A stretch of DNA of 64,000 nucleotides from Phycisphaerae bacterium (lineage in GTDB: Bacteria > Planctomycetota > Phycisphaerae > Phycisphaerales > SM1A02). The notes under the pieces are model-generated. The model had not been told where the DNA came from and did not search any database. It saw only the letters and a program-made list of their open reading frames with translations. Made by a program: the position numbers and the translations under genes. Below, piece by piece: positions 55,151-63,749 of the stretch; position 1 is the first letter of the stretch, and each line of letters starts with the position of its first letter. The stretch covers positions 34,959 through 98,958 of the forward strand of contig JAERSY010000059.1 of the NCBI GenBank assembly GCA_016845245.1. Reading direction: 5' to 3'.

Positions 55151-55197
55151 CTTAGATATGGGGGGGCTTCCGGATTTTCAGTTTTAATTCTGTGTTT

Positions 55198-55225
55198 TTG
55201 CTCGGCATACGCACTTTTCTATGCT
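55198..55225 (+). promoter_or_regulatory. Possible promoter of the PEP-CTERM-like gene
   Basis: TTGCTC at 55198-55203, a 16-base spacer and TATGCT at 55220-55225 give a weak sigma-70 match. The downstream leader is rich in GA (repeats of GAGA) and contains a small AAGAC-GAAA-GTCTT hairpin at 55267-55280 before the AGAGAAG ribosome-binding region. Confidence 0.35.
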
Positions 55226-55308
55226 ACATTTGCGTCTAAGAGAAGAGTCTCTGGGGCAATAGAGAGGAAGACGAAAGTCTTATTAGAGAGAGAAACAGAG
55301 AGAGAAGA

Positions 55309-55974
55309 ATGCGTTTAGGAACTATTGCAGCAATTGCAACAACAACACTTATGGCTCATGAAGCCGTGGCTAGTCTTGGCTTTTGGCCTGAAGAGTCTGG
55401 CTATATTTACACTGATACATCGGCTGCTGATTTAAGTGCTGCTGGGTTCACAGATGTCACCGCAAGTGGCAATCTTGTGTGTGTTCCGTCATGGTGTAGT
55501 GGCTGTTATACAAGTTCCGACCTTGCGACTGACACGCTCATGGGTTTCGTTGAAATCGATTTAACATATGCACCTTCAGATGCAGGCTATGGCTTTTACG
55601 TGTTCATGAATATTGATTACACAGATCCAAGTTTTCAGTTTGAAGATATGGAAGCGTTGATTGAAGAATCTGACCCAAATATTGACGTGCTTTCGCCATC
55701 TCAAGCTGGTACAGATTGGTCACCATTTTCAGATTGGCTTGAAGATCCTAATGCAACCGTCTTCCACTGGATGCCAGAAGAACTCGATGGTTCATCAACA
55801 AATCCTTTCGAACAAGTGACGTTAACGTTTGGTTGGAATTTCTCAGGGTATGAGGGTCTTGTTGGCTCGCCATTCCCCGGTGTTGTTGTGAATGGTGTTG
55901 GTGCTGTCCCAGCTCCCTCAGCAATCGCTTTGCTTGCAGTTGCGGGCCTCACAACTCGGCGTAGACGATCTTAA
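55309..55974 (+). CDS. Exported protein with PEP-CTERM-like sorting tail
   Basis: A 221-residue secreted protein with unknown function. It has a signal peptide (MRLGTIAAIATTTLMAHEAVA) and a C-terminal tail VPAPSAIALLAVAGLTTRRRRS. That tail consists of a Pro-rich motif, a hydrophobic helix and an Arg cluster, the pattern of exosortase-sorted (PEP-CTERM) proteins in planctomycetes. The mature part is acidic with two close cysteines (VCVPSWCSGC). It fits with the XrtA-type deacetylase at 3.7 kb. The next gene follows after eight bases. Confidence 0.65.
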   Translation: MRLGTIAAIATTTLMAHEAVASLGFWPEESGYIYTDTSAADLSAAGFTDVTASGNLVCVPSWCSGCYTSSDLATDTLMGFVEIDLTYAPSDAGYGFYVFMNIDYTDPSFQFEDMEALIEESDPNIDVLSPSQAGTDWSPFSDWLEDPNATVFHWMPEELDGSSTNPFEQVTLTFGWNFSGYEGLVGSPFPGVVVNGVGAVPAPSAIALLAVAGLTTRRRRS

Positions 55975-55982
55975 CAAATCTT

Positions 55983-57173
55983 ATGTTGATACTGACGACG
56001 ACAATCTCAGCTCTTTTAACTGCGCAGATTGATAGTATTCAAACACATTGGTCATTTGACTCTATCCAAAATGGCATGGTGACAGAGAACTCGCTTGGCC
56101 TTAATGGCGAGATAGAAGGCGCAACGCTCACGCAGGGCGCTTTGCATGGCGGGTTGTACTTTGATGGCGTCGACGACGTCGTCACCGTGAACGGCATGAA
56201 CGCTGTTCGCAAAACCCTAGGGTCGCTTCAGGAAGGTACCCTCTCAGCGTGGTTCAGATTCGATCATAATCCGGGTTTTATGGATATTGAAACTATCTTT
56301 TATCTCGGTTGTGCCAATGAGTTTTCAAGTTACGGCACTTCAGTAAACGCGTTTGAGTTAGAGGTCGGTCACTTTAGCGCTCAGCGGCGACTCTACTGGA
56401 CACTCATCTCAACTGAAGAAGAGCAAACGAGTGTACCGTATTGTTGGTCAACGACTGAGCATCTCAATACCGGCAAGTGGTATCACGTTGTGAGCACGAC
56501 TTCTCAAGAACTTGGGACTCGAGTGTATCTCAACAACGTTGAAATTTACGACTCAACAGACCTCACATGGAACTTTGGTGATGAGTCGATGTGTCGGTTC
56601 CTTGGAGATGTGACTGACCAAGAAGTCTTATGGTTTGGCAAAGGCCTTTGGAACAATATGCATCAATACTATGAAGGTGCAATTGATGAAGTCCGCGTGT
56701 GGTCAAACGCACTCTCAGCAGAAGAAGTTGAGCAGGAGTACGAGCGAGTTGCAAGTGTTGGTGCACTCTCGATTAGCCCAAAGGTCCAAGACGAGTTAGT
56801 GGTTCAACAAGACGTTCAACTCTATGGCTCTTTCGATAACATCGTGAAGCTAGTGTTGCGAGTGAATGATGAAGATGTTCTCGTTCAACAAAACAATTCA
56901 CTCGAAAGCAATTGGTCTATCATTGTCGACGCCAATGCGTTGTCAGCAGGTCGAAACGAAGTTCGAGTTCGAGGATTCAACGCAGCAAACAGAATCTTTG
57001 ATGACAGTCGCATACTGATTCAACCCGACCTCACAAATGATGGCGTTGTTGACATTAACGATGTCTTGTCTTTGTTAGGTCAGTGGGGTGCGTGCGATTG
57101 TGCTGCAGATTTCACTGGCAATGGTTCTGTTGAAGTGAACGACTTACTGCTTCTCATTGAAGCGTGGTCTTAA
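55983..57173 (+). CDS. Secreted LamG-domain protein with dockerin-like repeats
   Basis: A 396-residue exported protein. After a weak signal peptide, residues of about 25-255 form a LamG/concanavalin-like domain: WSFDSIQNG, GLYFDGVDDVVTVNG, GTLSAWFRFDHNPG, KWYHVVSTTSQELG and GAIDEVRVWSNALSAEEV. A second beta domain follows. The end has two dockerin-like Asp-rich repeats, DLTNDGVVDINDVLSLLGQWG and ADFTGNGSVEVNDLLLLIEAW. It may bind carbohydrates at the cell surface. The end meets fabF convergently with a 4-base overlap. Confidence 0.75.
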   Translation: MLILTTTISALLTAQIDSIQTHWSFDSIQNGMVTENSLGLNGEIEGATLTQGALHGGLYFDGVDDVVTVNGMNAVRKTLGSLQEGTLSAWFRFDHNPGFMDIETIFYLGCANEFSSYGTSVNAFELEVGHFSAQRRLYWTLISTEEEQTSVPYCWSTTEHLNTGKWYHVVSTTSQELGTRVYLNNVEIYDSTDLTWNFGDESMCRFLGDVTDQEVLWFGKGLWNNMHQYYEGAIDEVRVWSNALSAEEVEQEYERVASVGALSISPKVQDELVVQQDVQLYGSFDNIVKLVLRVNDEDVLVQQNNSLESNWSIIVDANALSAGRNEVRVRGFNAANRIFDDSRILIQPDLTNDGVVDINDVLSLLGQWGACDCAADFTGNGSVEVNDLLLLIEAWS

Positions 57174-58471
57174 TCGTCATATCGTTTGACGACGAGCGTA
57201 TTGTTCTGACCACCAAATCCAAAAGAGTTACTCATACAAATGTCAACATCAGATTCGCGTGATGTGTTTGGCACGTAATCTAAATCGAGTTCTGGGTCAG
57301 GATTTTTCAAATTTATCGTCGGCACAAGCGTATTCGTTTGCATCGTCATGATGCACGTAATGAGTTCGACGGAGCCAGCTGCTGCAATGAGGTGACCCAT
57401 CATCGATTTGATTGAACTCACAGGAATGTCTTTTGCGTTCTCGCCAAAGACTTTCTTAATTGCCATAGTTTCAATGGAGTCGTTTTCTTGAGTGCCCGTG
57501 CCATGTGCAGAGATGTAGCCAATCGGAGGGGTGTCACTCGATGGATTGATGCCGGCTTGTTTAAGCGCGCCATGCATGGCAGCAGCAGGGCCTCTGCCCT
57601 CGGGGTGTAAGTCAGTGATTCGGTAAGCGTCAGCACTTGAACCGAAGCCAACGATTTCTGCGAATGGAGTTGCACCGCGGGCAAGTGCGTGTTCAAGTGT
57701 TTCTAACACGAGCATGCCGGAGCCCTCGCCCATGACAAATCCGCCTCTGTCTCTTGAAAATGGTTTGGATGCTTCTTCAGGGTTGCCGTCGAATGTTGAT
57801 AGCGCCGTTAATCGGTTGAAGCCAGTGATGCCAAGGGCGTGGAGCATCGTATGTGTCCCGCCACTAAGCATAATGTCGGCGTCTCCCTGTTTAAGCACAC
57901 TTGCGGCCTCTCCGATGGCTTGCGTACTTGCAGCACACGCAGTTAAACAATTGAATGCTGGTCCCATTAACCCATATTCTTTTGACACGTGCCAGAGCGG
58001 CATGTTTGGTTCTTGTTCAACTTCGCCCCACGGCTCAAGTCGCTCGCTTGCAAACTTTGCCCACGCAACTGGGTCAATCATGCCATCTTCAGCATCCCAT
58101 GCGTGGGTGTCGATTGTTGAGTGTGCTGAGAAATCGAGCACGCCTTCGCCGGCGCCGAGGTAAATGCCAGCTCTGTCTGCGTTTAATGCATCAAACTCAT
58201 GTAAGCCGGCTTGCTCCCACGCTTGTTTCGCAGCGCCGAGTGCAAACTGAGAATTCATCGCTGGGTGTCCATGCTTTGATGGATCTTTGACGTATTGCGT
58301 CCAATCAAAGTTGCGTACTTGTCCTGCGATAGTCGTTGGAAAACTTGATGCGTCAAATCGGTCGATTTTTCCAATGCCTGACTCACTTGCAACCATGCGT
58401 TTCCAAACGGAATCGATGTCGTTGCCAAGTGGCGTAATCCAACCCATGCCTGTGATGACTACTCGCGTCAT
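57170..58471 (-). CDS. fabF: 3-oxoacyl-[acyl-carrier-protein] synthase II
   Basis: A ketoacyl-ACP synthase of 433 residues with an intact catalytic triad: Cys179 in CLTACAASTQ, His in ISAHGTGTQEND (about residue 318) and His in KSMMGHLIAAAG (about residue 350). It elongates acyl-ACP in fatty acid or related synthesis. Its start overlaps the stop of a second synthase-like gene by ATGA, so the two are made together and may form a heterodimer, as in KS-alpha/KS-beta pairs. FabF is the best name; a dedicated role in another lipid is possible. Confidence 0.9.
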   Translation of the reverse strand: MTRVVITGMGWITPLGNDIDSVWKRMVASESGIGKIDRFDASSFPTTIAGQVRNFDWTQYVKDPSKHGHPAMNSQFALGAAKQAWEQAGLHEFDALNADRAGIYLGAGEGVLDFSAHSTIDTHAWDAEDGMIDPVAWAKFASERLEPWGEVEQEPNMPLWHVSKEYGLMGPAFNCLTACAASTQAIGEAASVLKQGDADIMLSGGTHTMLHALGITGFNRLTALSTFDGNPEEASKPFSRDRGGFVMGEGSGMLVLETLEHALARGATPFAEIVGFGSSADAYRITDLHPEGRGPAAAMHGALKQAGINPSSDTPPIGYISAHGTGTQENDSIETMAIKKVFGENAKDIPVSSIKSMMGHLIAAAGSVELITCIMTMQTNTLVPTINLKNPDPELDLDYVPNTSRESDVDICMSNSFGFGGQNNTLVVKRYDD

Positions 58472-59784
58472 GCTTCACCTCGTTTCAGAACGATTGCGAC
58501 ACACTGACCACCTTCGCTTGGCGACACAACAAGAGCGTAGTTTAAAGTCGCGTCAGTTGATGGCGCCGCTTGTGCTTGAACGTTCACCGTATCTTCCGCA
58601 CCGAGCCGAACAGGAAGGTGTTGTTCCTTGAGCGCTTTGGCCGCAATACCAACTGCAATTGCGCCATTGCCTGCCATGCAGTTTCCGGTATATGGAATCG
58701 TTGTAATCATTGGGATTTCGTTGAGTCGATCGCCGAACACGGTTGCAAGCGCATTTGCTTCGACAGTGTCGAATTCGGGTACGCCTGATCCGAGTGGTAC
58801 GATGACATCGATTGCACTCGCGTCACAACCAGATTCATCGAGTGCTTTCTGAATGGCATTTGTCAATGCGGTTGCGTCTGGTTTGAGTGGGCATTCACCG
58901 GTTGCTTGTTTGCAGCCGATGCCTTCTATGGTGCACCACATTTGACCATCGCGATTGTGACATGAAGTCTCTGATTCGATGAGCAAAATACCGCCGCCTT
59001 CACCAACGACTGTTCCTTGTGCATCTTGTGCAAAGGGTGTAACCACGGCGGATGAATCATTGCTTGTTGCGAGACGGTTTGTGCAATGTTGTCTATATAG
59101 GGCGAGCGGGTTGACTCTGTCTTCTGCGCCTCCTGATAGGCACGCGTCCGCGTCACCGCGCTGGATGACGCGCCTAGATTCAGCAATTGATAATCCGCTT
59201 GATGCTTCACAACATGTAATCGTATTTGATGGTCCTCTGAGGTCATGCACGATGGTGACATGGCATGCAAGCATATTTGGTAAATATTTAAGGAGCCATA
59301 ATGGAGTCAAGTTTTGCATGCCCTCGCTGCCCCAATGGGCGATGTCAAAGGTGCCGTCTTCTTTTTTACTTGTGACGAGGGCGGCAGCAAGTTCATTGAG
59401 TTCGGCTGAAATGAGTCCAGCACCAATATGGCATCCAACTCTATCTGGGTTTAGGGTTGGGTCTTCTTCACTTGTTGCTGCTGTTTGAATGCCAGCGTCC
59501 TCGACGCATGATGCAGCAGCGCCGACAGCAAGTTCGGTGTCACGGCACATCACTTTTGTTGCTTTGCGGTGACTTTTTGGGACGATTTTTCTGACTTTGA
59601 ACGCGTCTTCTTCAAGTTCGCCTGCAATTTGGGAAGCAAAACCGCTGGGGTCAAACCGCTCAATACGTTTGATTCCGGTTCTTCCTTCGCACATTGCATC
59701 CCATAGTGCGTCAATACCAACGCCGAGGGCGGAAATGATACCGACTCCGGAAATGACAACTTTCTCTCTGTCGCTTTGGACCAT
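58468..59784 (-). CDS. Beta-ketoacyl synthase-like partner without catalytic histidines
   Basis: A 438-residue thiolase-fold protein homologous to FabF. The nucleophile region reads NTITCCEASS, where Cys192 aligns with the active Cys. The first catalytic His block, AHGTGT in FabF, reads PLGSGV, so His is replaced. The second (MGH) reads YTGNC, so that His is lost as well. It could be a chain-length-factor-like subunit or a decarboxylation-defective synthase. Gene overlap with fabF supports a stoichiometric complex. No ACP or other fab genes are adjacent. Confidence 0.8.
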   Translation of the reverse strand: MVQSDREKVVISGVGIISALGVGIDALWDAMCEGRTGIKRIERFDPSGFASQIAGELEEDAFKVRKIVPKSHRKATKVMCRDTELAVGAAASCVEDAGIQTAATSEEDPTLNPDRVGCHIGAGLISAELNELAAALVTSKKEDGTFDIAHWGSEGMQNLTPLWLLKYLPNMLACHVTIVHDLRGPSNTITCCEASSGLSIAESRRVIQRGDADACLSGGAEDRVNPLALYRQHCTNRLATSNDSSAVVTPFAQDAQGTVVGEGGGILLIESETSCHNRDGQMWCTIEGIGCKQATGECPLKPDATALTNAIQKALDESGCDASAIDVIVPLGSGVPEFDTVEANALATVFGDRLNEIPMITTIPYTGNCMAGNGAIAVGIAAKALKEQHLPVRLGAEDTVNVQAQAAPSTDATLNYALVVSPSEGGQCVAIVLKRGEA

Positions 59785-59804
59785 AGATGCGAATTGTAAC
59801 CAAT

Positions 59805-59865
59805 AGGGTCAGACCCGGGGTCAGGTGCGGTACCAGGTCCGGTACCAGGTCCGGGGTCTGACCCT
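59805..59865. repeat. Palindromic REP-like element / terminator between aroF and the KS pair
   Basis: AGGGTCAGACCC (59805-59816) and GGGTCTGACCCT (59854-59865) form a 12-bp inverted repeat. Between them lie two direct copies of GGTACCAGGTCC (59829-59840 and 59841-59852). GGTCTGACCC-type palindromes are widespread in bacterial intergenic regions. Here it could also end transcription of the leftward DAHP synthase gene. No transposase is near. Confidence 0.55.
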
Positions 59866-59894
59866 TTTGTATGGGGTAAAAAATGTGAGTGGGG

Positions 59895-61217
59895 TCAGCT
59901 CAGTTTTTGGCCGATGAGCATCGATAATTCAATCGCTTGCTCATAATTGAGTCGAGGGTCAACAAGCGACTCGTATGAATCGTGCAAACCCTCTTCGTCA
60001 AGACCTCTCGCGCCACCAGTGCACTCCGTCACATTCTGCCCGCACACTTCAACATGCACGCCGCCAAGCGTTGAGTTCAATGATTGATGAATCGCAATGG
60101 AATCATCCAACTCGCTCATAATTGCGTCAAAATCGCGCGTTTTAATGCCACTATCAGTCGTTTTCGTATTCCCATGCATCGGGTCACAGACAAAGAGCAC
60201 ATCCTTGCCCGTTGCTTGGACGGCCTCAATGAGTTTTGGTAACTCATCATGGACACGCTTTGTGCCATAACGATGGATGAGTGTCATCCGCCCAGCTTCG
60301 TTGTCTGGGTGAAGGATGTCTAACAATGGCTCGACATCCACATCATGCGTCCCAAGTTTCATGGCAATGGGATTTTGGATGCCCCTGAAATACTCAACGT
60401 GCCCGCCATCAATGGCAGTAGTTCTTGCACCAATCCATGGGAAATGACATGACAAGTCATACCAACCCTCTCGCCGAGGCACTTTCCGAGTTTGGGCTTG
60501 TTCATAATGAAGATGCAATCCCTCGTGACTCGTAAAAAACTCAACGCGATCAGTGTCAAAGACATCATCACTAGATTGATGCTCGCGGCTCACGACAGTC
60601 TCCGCAATCGATTCAATGATTGATTGAAACTCGCTTGCTTTTGGCGAATGCTCAACAAAACCTAAATCCCAATACTCTGGGTGATGCAAATCCGCAAAAC
60701 CACCGTCGATAAGCGCGCGAATAAAGTTAATCGTCATCGCCGAACGTTCAAACCCGCGAACAAGTCGATCAGGATCTGGCGTTCGTGCGTCCTTTGTGAA
60801 CGTGATGTCATTGACTAAATCACCACGATAGCTTGGCAACGTTTCACCATTACTCTGCTCAACATCGCTCGACCTTGGCTTTGCAAATTGACCTGCAATT
60901 CTTCCAACTCGAATGACACTTCGGTCCATCGAATGCACAAGTACAAGCGACATTTGCAGAATGACTTTAAGTTGCCCAGTAATGTGTTCCGGTCTGCAAT
61001 CAAGAAATCGCTCAGCACAGTCTCCAGCTTGAAGCAAGAACCGTTTGCCTTGTGATGCCTCAGCAAGTTGAGATTTCAATGATTCAATTTCAAATGATGA
61101 AACGAGCGGGGGAAGTGATGCGACGATTTGTTCAGCGTTGAGAAGGTCGCTTTCACACTCATACGTTGGTTGTTGAGCCGTGTTTTTTTCTTGCCAACTT
61201 GTTGGGGACCATGTCAT
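59895..61217 (-). CDS. Class II (plant-type) 3-deoxy-7-phosphoheptulonate synthase
   Basis: DAHP synthase condenses phosphoenolpyruvate and erythrose 4-phosphate at the start of the shikimate pathway. The 440-residue protein is the class II (plant/mycobacterial) type: WSPTSWQEK at the start, FLLQAGDCAERF, VGRIAGQFAKPRSS and the metal-binding and PEP blocks. Later come HEGLHLHYEQ, DPMHGNT and GGVHVEVCGQNVTECTGG. No chorismate mutase domain is fused. tRNA-Leu lies just upstream on the same strand, with 10 bases between them. Confidence 0.92.
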   Translation of the reverse strand: MTWSPTSWQEKNTAQQPTYECESDLLNAEQIVASLPPLVSSFEIESLKSQLAEASQGKRFLLQAGDCAERFLDCRPEHITGQLKVILQMSLVLVHSMDRSVIRVGRIAGQFAKPRSSDVEQSNGETLPSYRGDLVNDITFTKDARTPDPDRLVRGFERSAMTINFIRALIDGGFADLHHPEYWDLGFVEHSPKASEFQSIIESIAETVVSREHQSSDDVFDTDRVEFFTSHEGLHLHYEQAQTRKVPRREGWYDLSCHFPWIGARTTAIDGGHVEYFRGIQNPIAMKLGTHDVDVEPLLDILHPDNEAGRMTLIHRYGTKRVHDELPKLIEAVQATGKDVLFVCDPMHGNTKTTDSGIKTRDFDAIMSELDDSIAIHQSLNSTLGGVHVEVCGQNVTECTGGARGLDEEGLHDSYESLVDPRLNYEQAIELSMLIGQKLS

Positions 61218-61227
61218 CGTTTCTAAA

Positions 61228-61311
61228 TGCGGGCGAGAGGACTCGAACCTCCACGGGTGTTACCCCACCAGAACCTAAATCTGGCGCGTCTGCCAATTTC
61301 GCCACGCCCGC
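61228..61311 (-). tRNA. tRNA-Leu (anticodon TAG)
   Basis: Read on the minus strand, the acceptor GCGGGCG pairs with CGCCCGC, the D-arm follows, and the anticodon stem CCAGA/TCTGG encloses TTTAGGT, giving anticodon TAG. A long variable arm (TGGGGTAACACCCG region) and T-loop TTCGAGT complete a class II tRNA. CCA is not encoded. Confidence 0.96.
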
Positions 61312-61327
61312 AGGGTTGTGGTGGGAT

Positions 61328-61333
61328 ATCATA
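61328..61333 (-). promoter_or_regulatory. Possible -10 element of tRNA-Leu
   Basis: On the minus strand TATGAT (61328-61333) lies 16 bases before the tRNA gene, matching the -10 consensus in 5 of 6 positions. A TATGTG 17 bases upstream is a poor -35. It overlaps the upstream region of the divergent doxX gene. Confidence 0.4.
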
Positions 61334-61367
61334 CTTTGAATCGGGGATTTCACATACCATATTCACT

Positions 61368-61970
61368 ATGAACTTTGTAACTAACTCAATCCTACCCTTG
61401 CTCATGCGACTCATTCTTGGCGCAGCCATGTTGACTTCGGGCTGGGTCAACTGTTTTGGTCAAATCGAAGTCAGGGATGGCATCGCGGCGGACCTTGCCA
61501 CTATGAATATCACGACAACTGAGTTGGTTTCCGAAGACTCAGCAGGTTACTCAACTGACCCAAACAGAGTTGTGCACACCACAAGGGGTCTGAACAGAAT
61601 TGTCTGGCTCGTCCACCAAAAATGGCCTGAGATTGGCACTTGGTCCACCATCATTGGCACTTGTGCTGCCGGCGCGCAGCTACTTGCAGGCGTGCTCCTT
61701 ATTGTTGGGTTGTTCACACGCCTTGCGGCACTCCTTGTTCTCGTTGCAAGCAGTGGCGCGGTCTACCTCGTTTCAATCAACACCCATGGCATGTTTTTCA
61801 TGAACCCTTTTGATTGGCCGCTCGATTCTCACCGATTCATGCAACTGTTTTCAGGTCTCATGCTTTGCGTCATTTCATTGCAACTCTTTGTAGCGGGCGC
61901 TGGCGGCTTGTCTATTGACGCGCGTCACCGCCACCCTTCAGCGAATACAGAGAAAAAAGGCAAGGAATAA
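61368..61970 (+). CDS. DoxX-family membrane protein
   Basis: A 200-residue membrane protein of the DoxX-like family. An N-terminal helix with LMRLILGAAMLTSGWV is the family's first membrane span; further spans are at about residues 100-120 and 125-145 (LLAGVLLIVGLFTRLAALLVLVAS), and 165-185. A non-membrane loop of about 50 residues follows the first span. Function is not defined; DoxX-like proteins occur with respiratory or redox enzymes. The ATG at 61368 is chosen over a frame reaching back into tRNA-Leu at 61227. Confidence 0.78.
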   Translation: MNFVTNSILPLLMRLILGAAMLTSGWVNCFGQIEVRDGIAADLATMNITTTELVSEDSAGYSTDPNRVVHTTRGLNRIVWLVHQKWPEIGTWSTIIGTCAAGAQLLAGVLLIVGLFTRLAALLVLVASSGAVYLVSINTHGMFFMNPFDWPLDSHRFMQLFSGLMLCVISLQLFVAGAGGLSIDARHRHPSANTEKKGKE

Positions 61971-62006
61971 CCCCGCCCCCCAAAACTTTTGTACGCTGTC
62001 TCCAAG

Positions 62007-62918
62007 ATGAGTGAGCAGCAACATCGTGACGCATCTAAAGCGCTTGCTTGGATTGTTTCAATCGGTTTGCATCTGGGCTGTGGCGTAATCGCCTTTTTTG
62101 TCACGTGGACGATTATTCGCACAGCTGACGAACCGGTGCACCGAATCACGCCCACATGGCACAAAGAGCCAATCACTGTTGATGCATCCATTCCAAATCT
62201 TGAACAACCGTCATTGGATGTTTCAGTTGATGTTCCAGTGATTCAGGAAGTTATTCAATCACCAATTCAAGATGGATATGAAGTGCTCGAAACCGTCCAA
62301 AGTGCTGTTGAGTTGCCAGAATTCATAAAGCGTACGCCACGCAAAGAAGCAAAGTTTATGGGGCTTGATGCAGCATCTGCGAAATCGCTCGTGTACGTCG
62401 TTGATGCTTCGGGCTCGATGTTGCTCCATCTTTCAACAGTCCTTGATGAACTTGAACGTTCACTTCAAGCCCTTCATCCCGAACAATCATTTGGAATACT
62501 CTTTTTCCAGAAAGACAACGCAATTCATGTTCCGCCAAAGGGCAAACTTCAATACGCACATGGAACGAACATTCAAGACGCAATGGATTGGATCCGGAGT
62601 AGCGGATACGTCATTCCTTCTGGGTCGAGCAATCCAGTGACAGCACTGAGGCGCGCTATTCGGTTAAAGCCAGATGTCATTTATCTGCTCAGCGAAAACA
62701 TCACTGGTTCAGGGAAATACGCCATAGAATCGTCAGAACTCATCGAGGCAATTGATTCGTTAAACCCAATTGATGTTAAAACAGGAAAGCGTGATGTGGA
62801 AATCAATTGCATTGAGTACTTAACGCACGACCCAAACGGCACGATGGCTCAAATTGCATCAATTCATGGTGGAGATGATGGTTACACTTTTGTATCGCGT
62901 GGTACAGTAAACGAGTAA
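62007..62918 (+). CDS. VWA-domain membrane-anchored protein
   Basis: A protein of about 303 residues. One N-terminal membrane anchor (IGLHLGCGVIAFFVTWTII) is followed by a Pro/Val-rich linker and a von Willebrand A domain from about residue 125. The MIDAS motif DASGSM (DxSxS) in VYVVDASGSM is intact. LSENITGSGKY near the C-terminus may supply another MIDAS residue. It stands before ExbB and ExbD, suggesting a TonB-like energy-coupled system at the envelope. The start may be ATG at 62007 or TTG-like upstream at 61989. Confidence 0.75.
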   Translation: MSEQQHRDASKALAWIVSIGLHLGCGVIAFFVTWTIIRTADEPVHRITPTWHKEPITVDASIPNLEQPSLDVSVDVPVIQEVIQSPIQDGYEVLETVQSAVELPEFIKRTPRKEAKFMGLDAASAKSLVYVVDASGSMLLHLSTVLDELERSLQALHPEQSFGILFFQKDNAIHVPPKGKLQYAHGTNIQDAMDWIRSSGYVIPSGSSNPVTALRRAIRLKPDVIYLLSENITGSGKYAIESSELIEAIDSLNPIDVKTGKRDVEINCIEYLTHDPNGTMAQIASIHGGDDGYTFVSRGTVNE

Positions 62919-62930
62919 GGAGAGATTGGC

Positions 62931-63749
62931 ATGGAAGCCACAGTTCAGTCGATGTTTAACAAGTCGATGGTCGGAGTACTCATCGCAACCGGTATGTTTG
63001 ATGTTTCTGCAGAAGCGGCCTCGTCGAACCGTTCCTTTGCAGACGCGTTTTTTGTATCACGGCGCAATGATGGCTCAATTGAGTTGATTGGAAGCGGTGT
63101 CACTTGGCTACTCTTGACACTCAGCGTGTGTGCAATCGGACTCATGATTCATTTAGCGTTGTCGAACAGAAGAAGTGCAGTGCTCCCAAAAGAAACTGTG
63201 CAGACCGTTCGCAAACTCATCAAGAGAAAACAATTCCAAGCAGCGATTGACATCGTTGCGAAAGACCAATCGTTTGTTAGTCATATTTTGCATGCGGCAT
63301 TCAAAGAAGCGAAGTTCGGTTTTCCTTCAATGATGAAAGCACTTGAGCAAACTGCAGATGAACGCGCAACCGCTCGATTACGGAGAATCGAGTTGTTGAA
63401 CGTCGTTGGACAGGTCAGTCCAATGATTGGTTTGTTTGGAACGGTCTATGGAATGATTATTGCGTTTGGCGCCATCGTAGCTGCAGGCGGTTCAGCTGAC
63501 CCCGTTGCGCTCGCTGGTGGAATTGGAACTGCGCTTACTACGACATTCTGGGGATTGGTGGTCGCCATCCCCGCACTTGCAGGGTACGCGGTGCTTCGAA
63601 ATCGAATTGATGAACTCACGATTGAAGCGACCATTGAAGCAGAGCATGTACTCCAACTCTTTAGACCACAAGCGAAATCGCAAACGTCGACGGTCATCGA
63701 TTCGCAGGAAACAGTTGAATCGCCCCGTCAAGTTGAGGTCCTCACTTGA
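62931..63749 (+). CDS. ExbB/TolQ/MotA-type proton channel protein
   Basis: A 272-residue inner-membrane proton channel subunit. Residues of about 42-65 are the first membrane span after an N-terminal hydrophobic signal-like part. The cytoplasmic middle has RLRRIELLNVVGQVSPMIGLFGTVYGMI, the ExbB/TolQ signature. GGIGTALTTTFWGLVVAIPALAGY is the last pair of spans. An AAGGAG site at about 62918-62923 precedes the ATG and overlaps the VWA stop region. It works with ExbD, which overlaps its stop. Confidence 0.9.
   Translation: MEATVQSMFNKSMVGVLIATGMFDVSAEAASSNRSFADAFFVSRRNDGSIELIGSGVTWLLLTLSVCAIGLMIHLALSNRRSAVLPKETVQTVRKLIKRKQFQAAIDIVAKDQSFVSHILHAAFKEAKFGFPSMMKALEQTADERATARLRRIELLNVVGQVSPMIGLFGTVYGMIIAFGAIVAAGGSADPVALAGGIGTALTTTFWGLVVAIPALAGYAVLRNRIDELTIEATIEAEHVLQLFRPQAKSQTSTVIDSQETVESPRQVEVLT

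Noticed and set aside
55250..55308. GA-rich stretch before the PEP-CTERM-like gene as a microsatellite.
   Set aside because: The repeats are short and irregular and look like a purine-rich leader with a ribosome-binding site.
59805..59865. Repeats near 59.8 kb as a CRISPR remnant.
   Set aside because: Only two directly adjoining 12-base copies without spacers inside a palindrome, and no cas genes.
61227..61367. N-terminal extension of the DoxX protein reaching back to 61227.
   Set aside because: It would be encoded by the antisense of tRNA-Leu; the ATG at 61368 gives a normal N-terminus.
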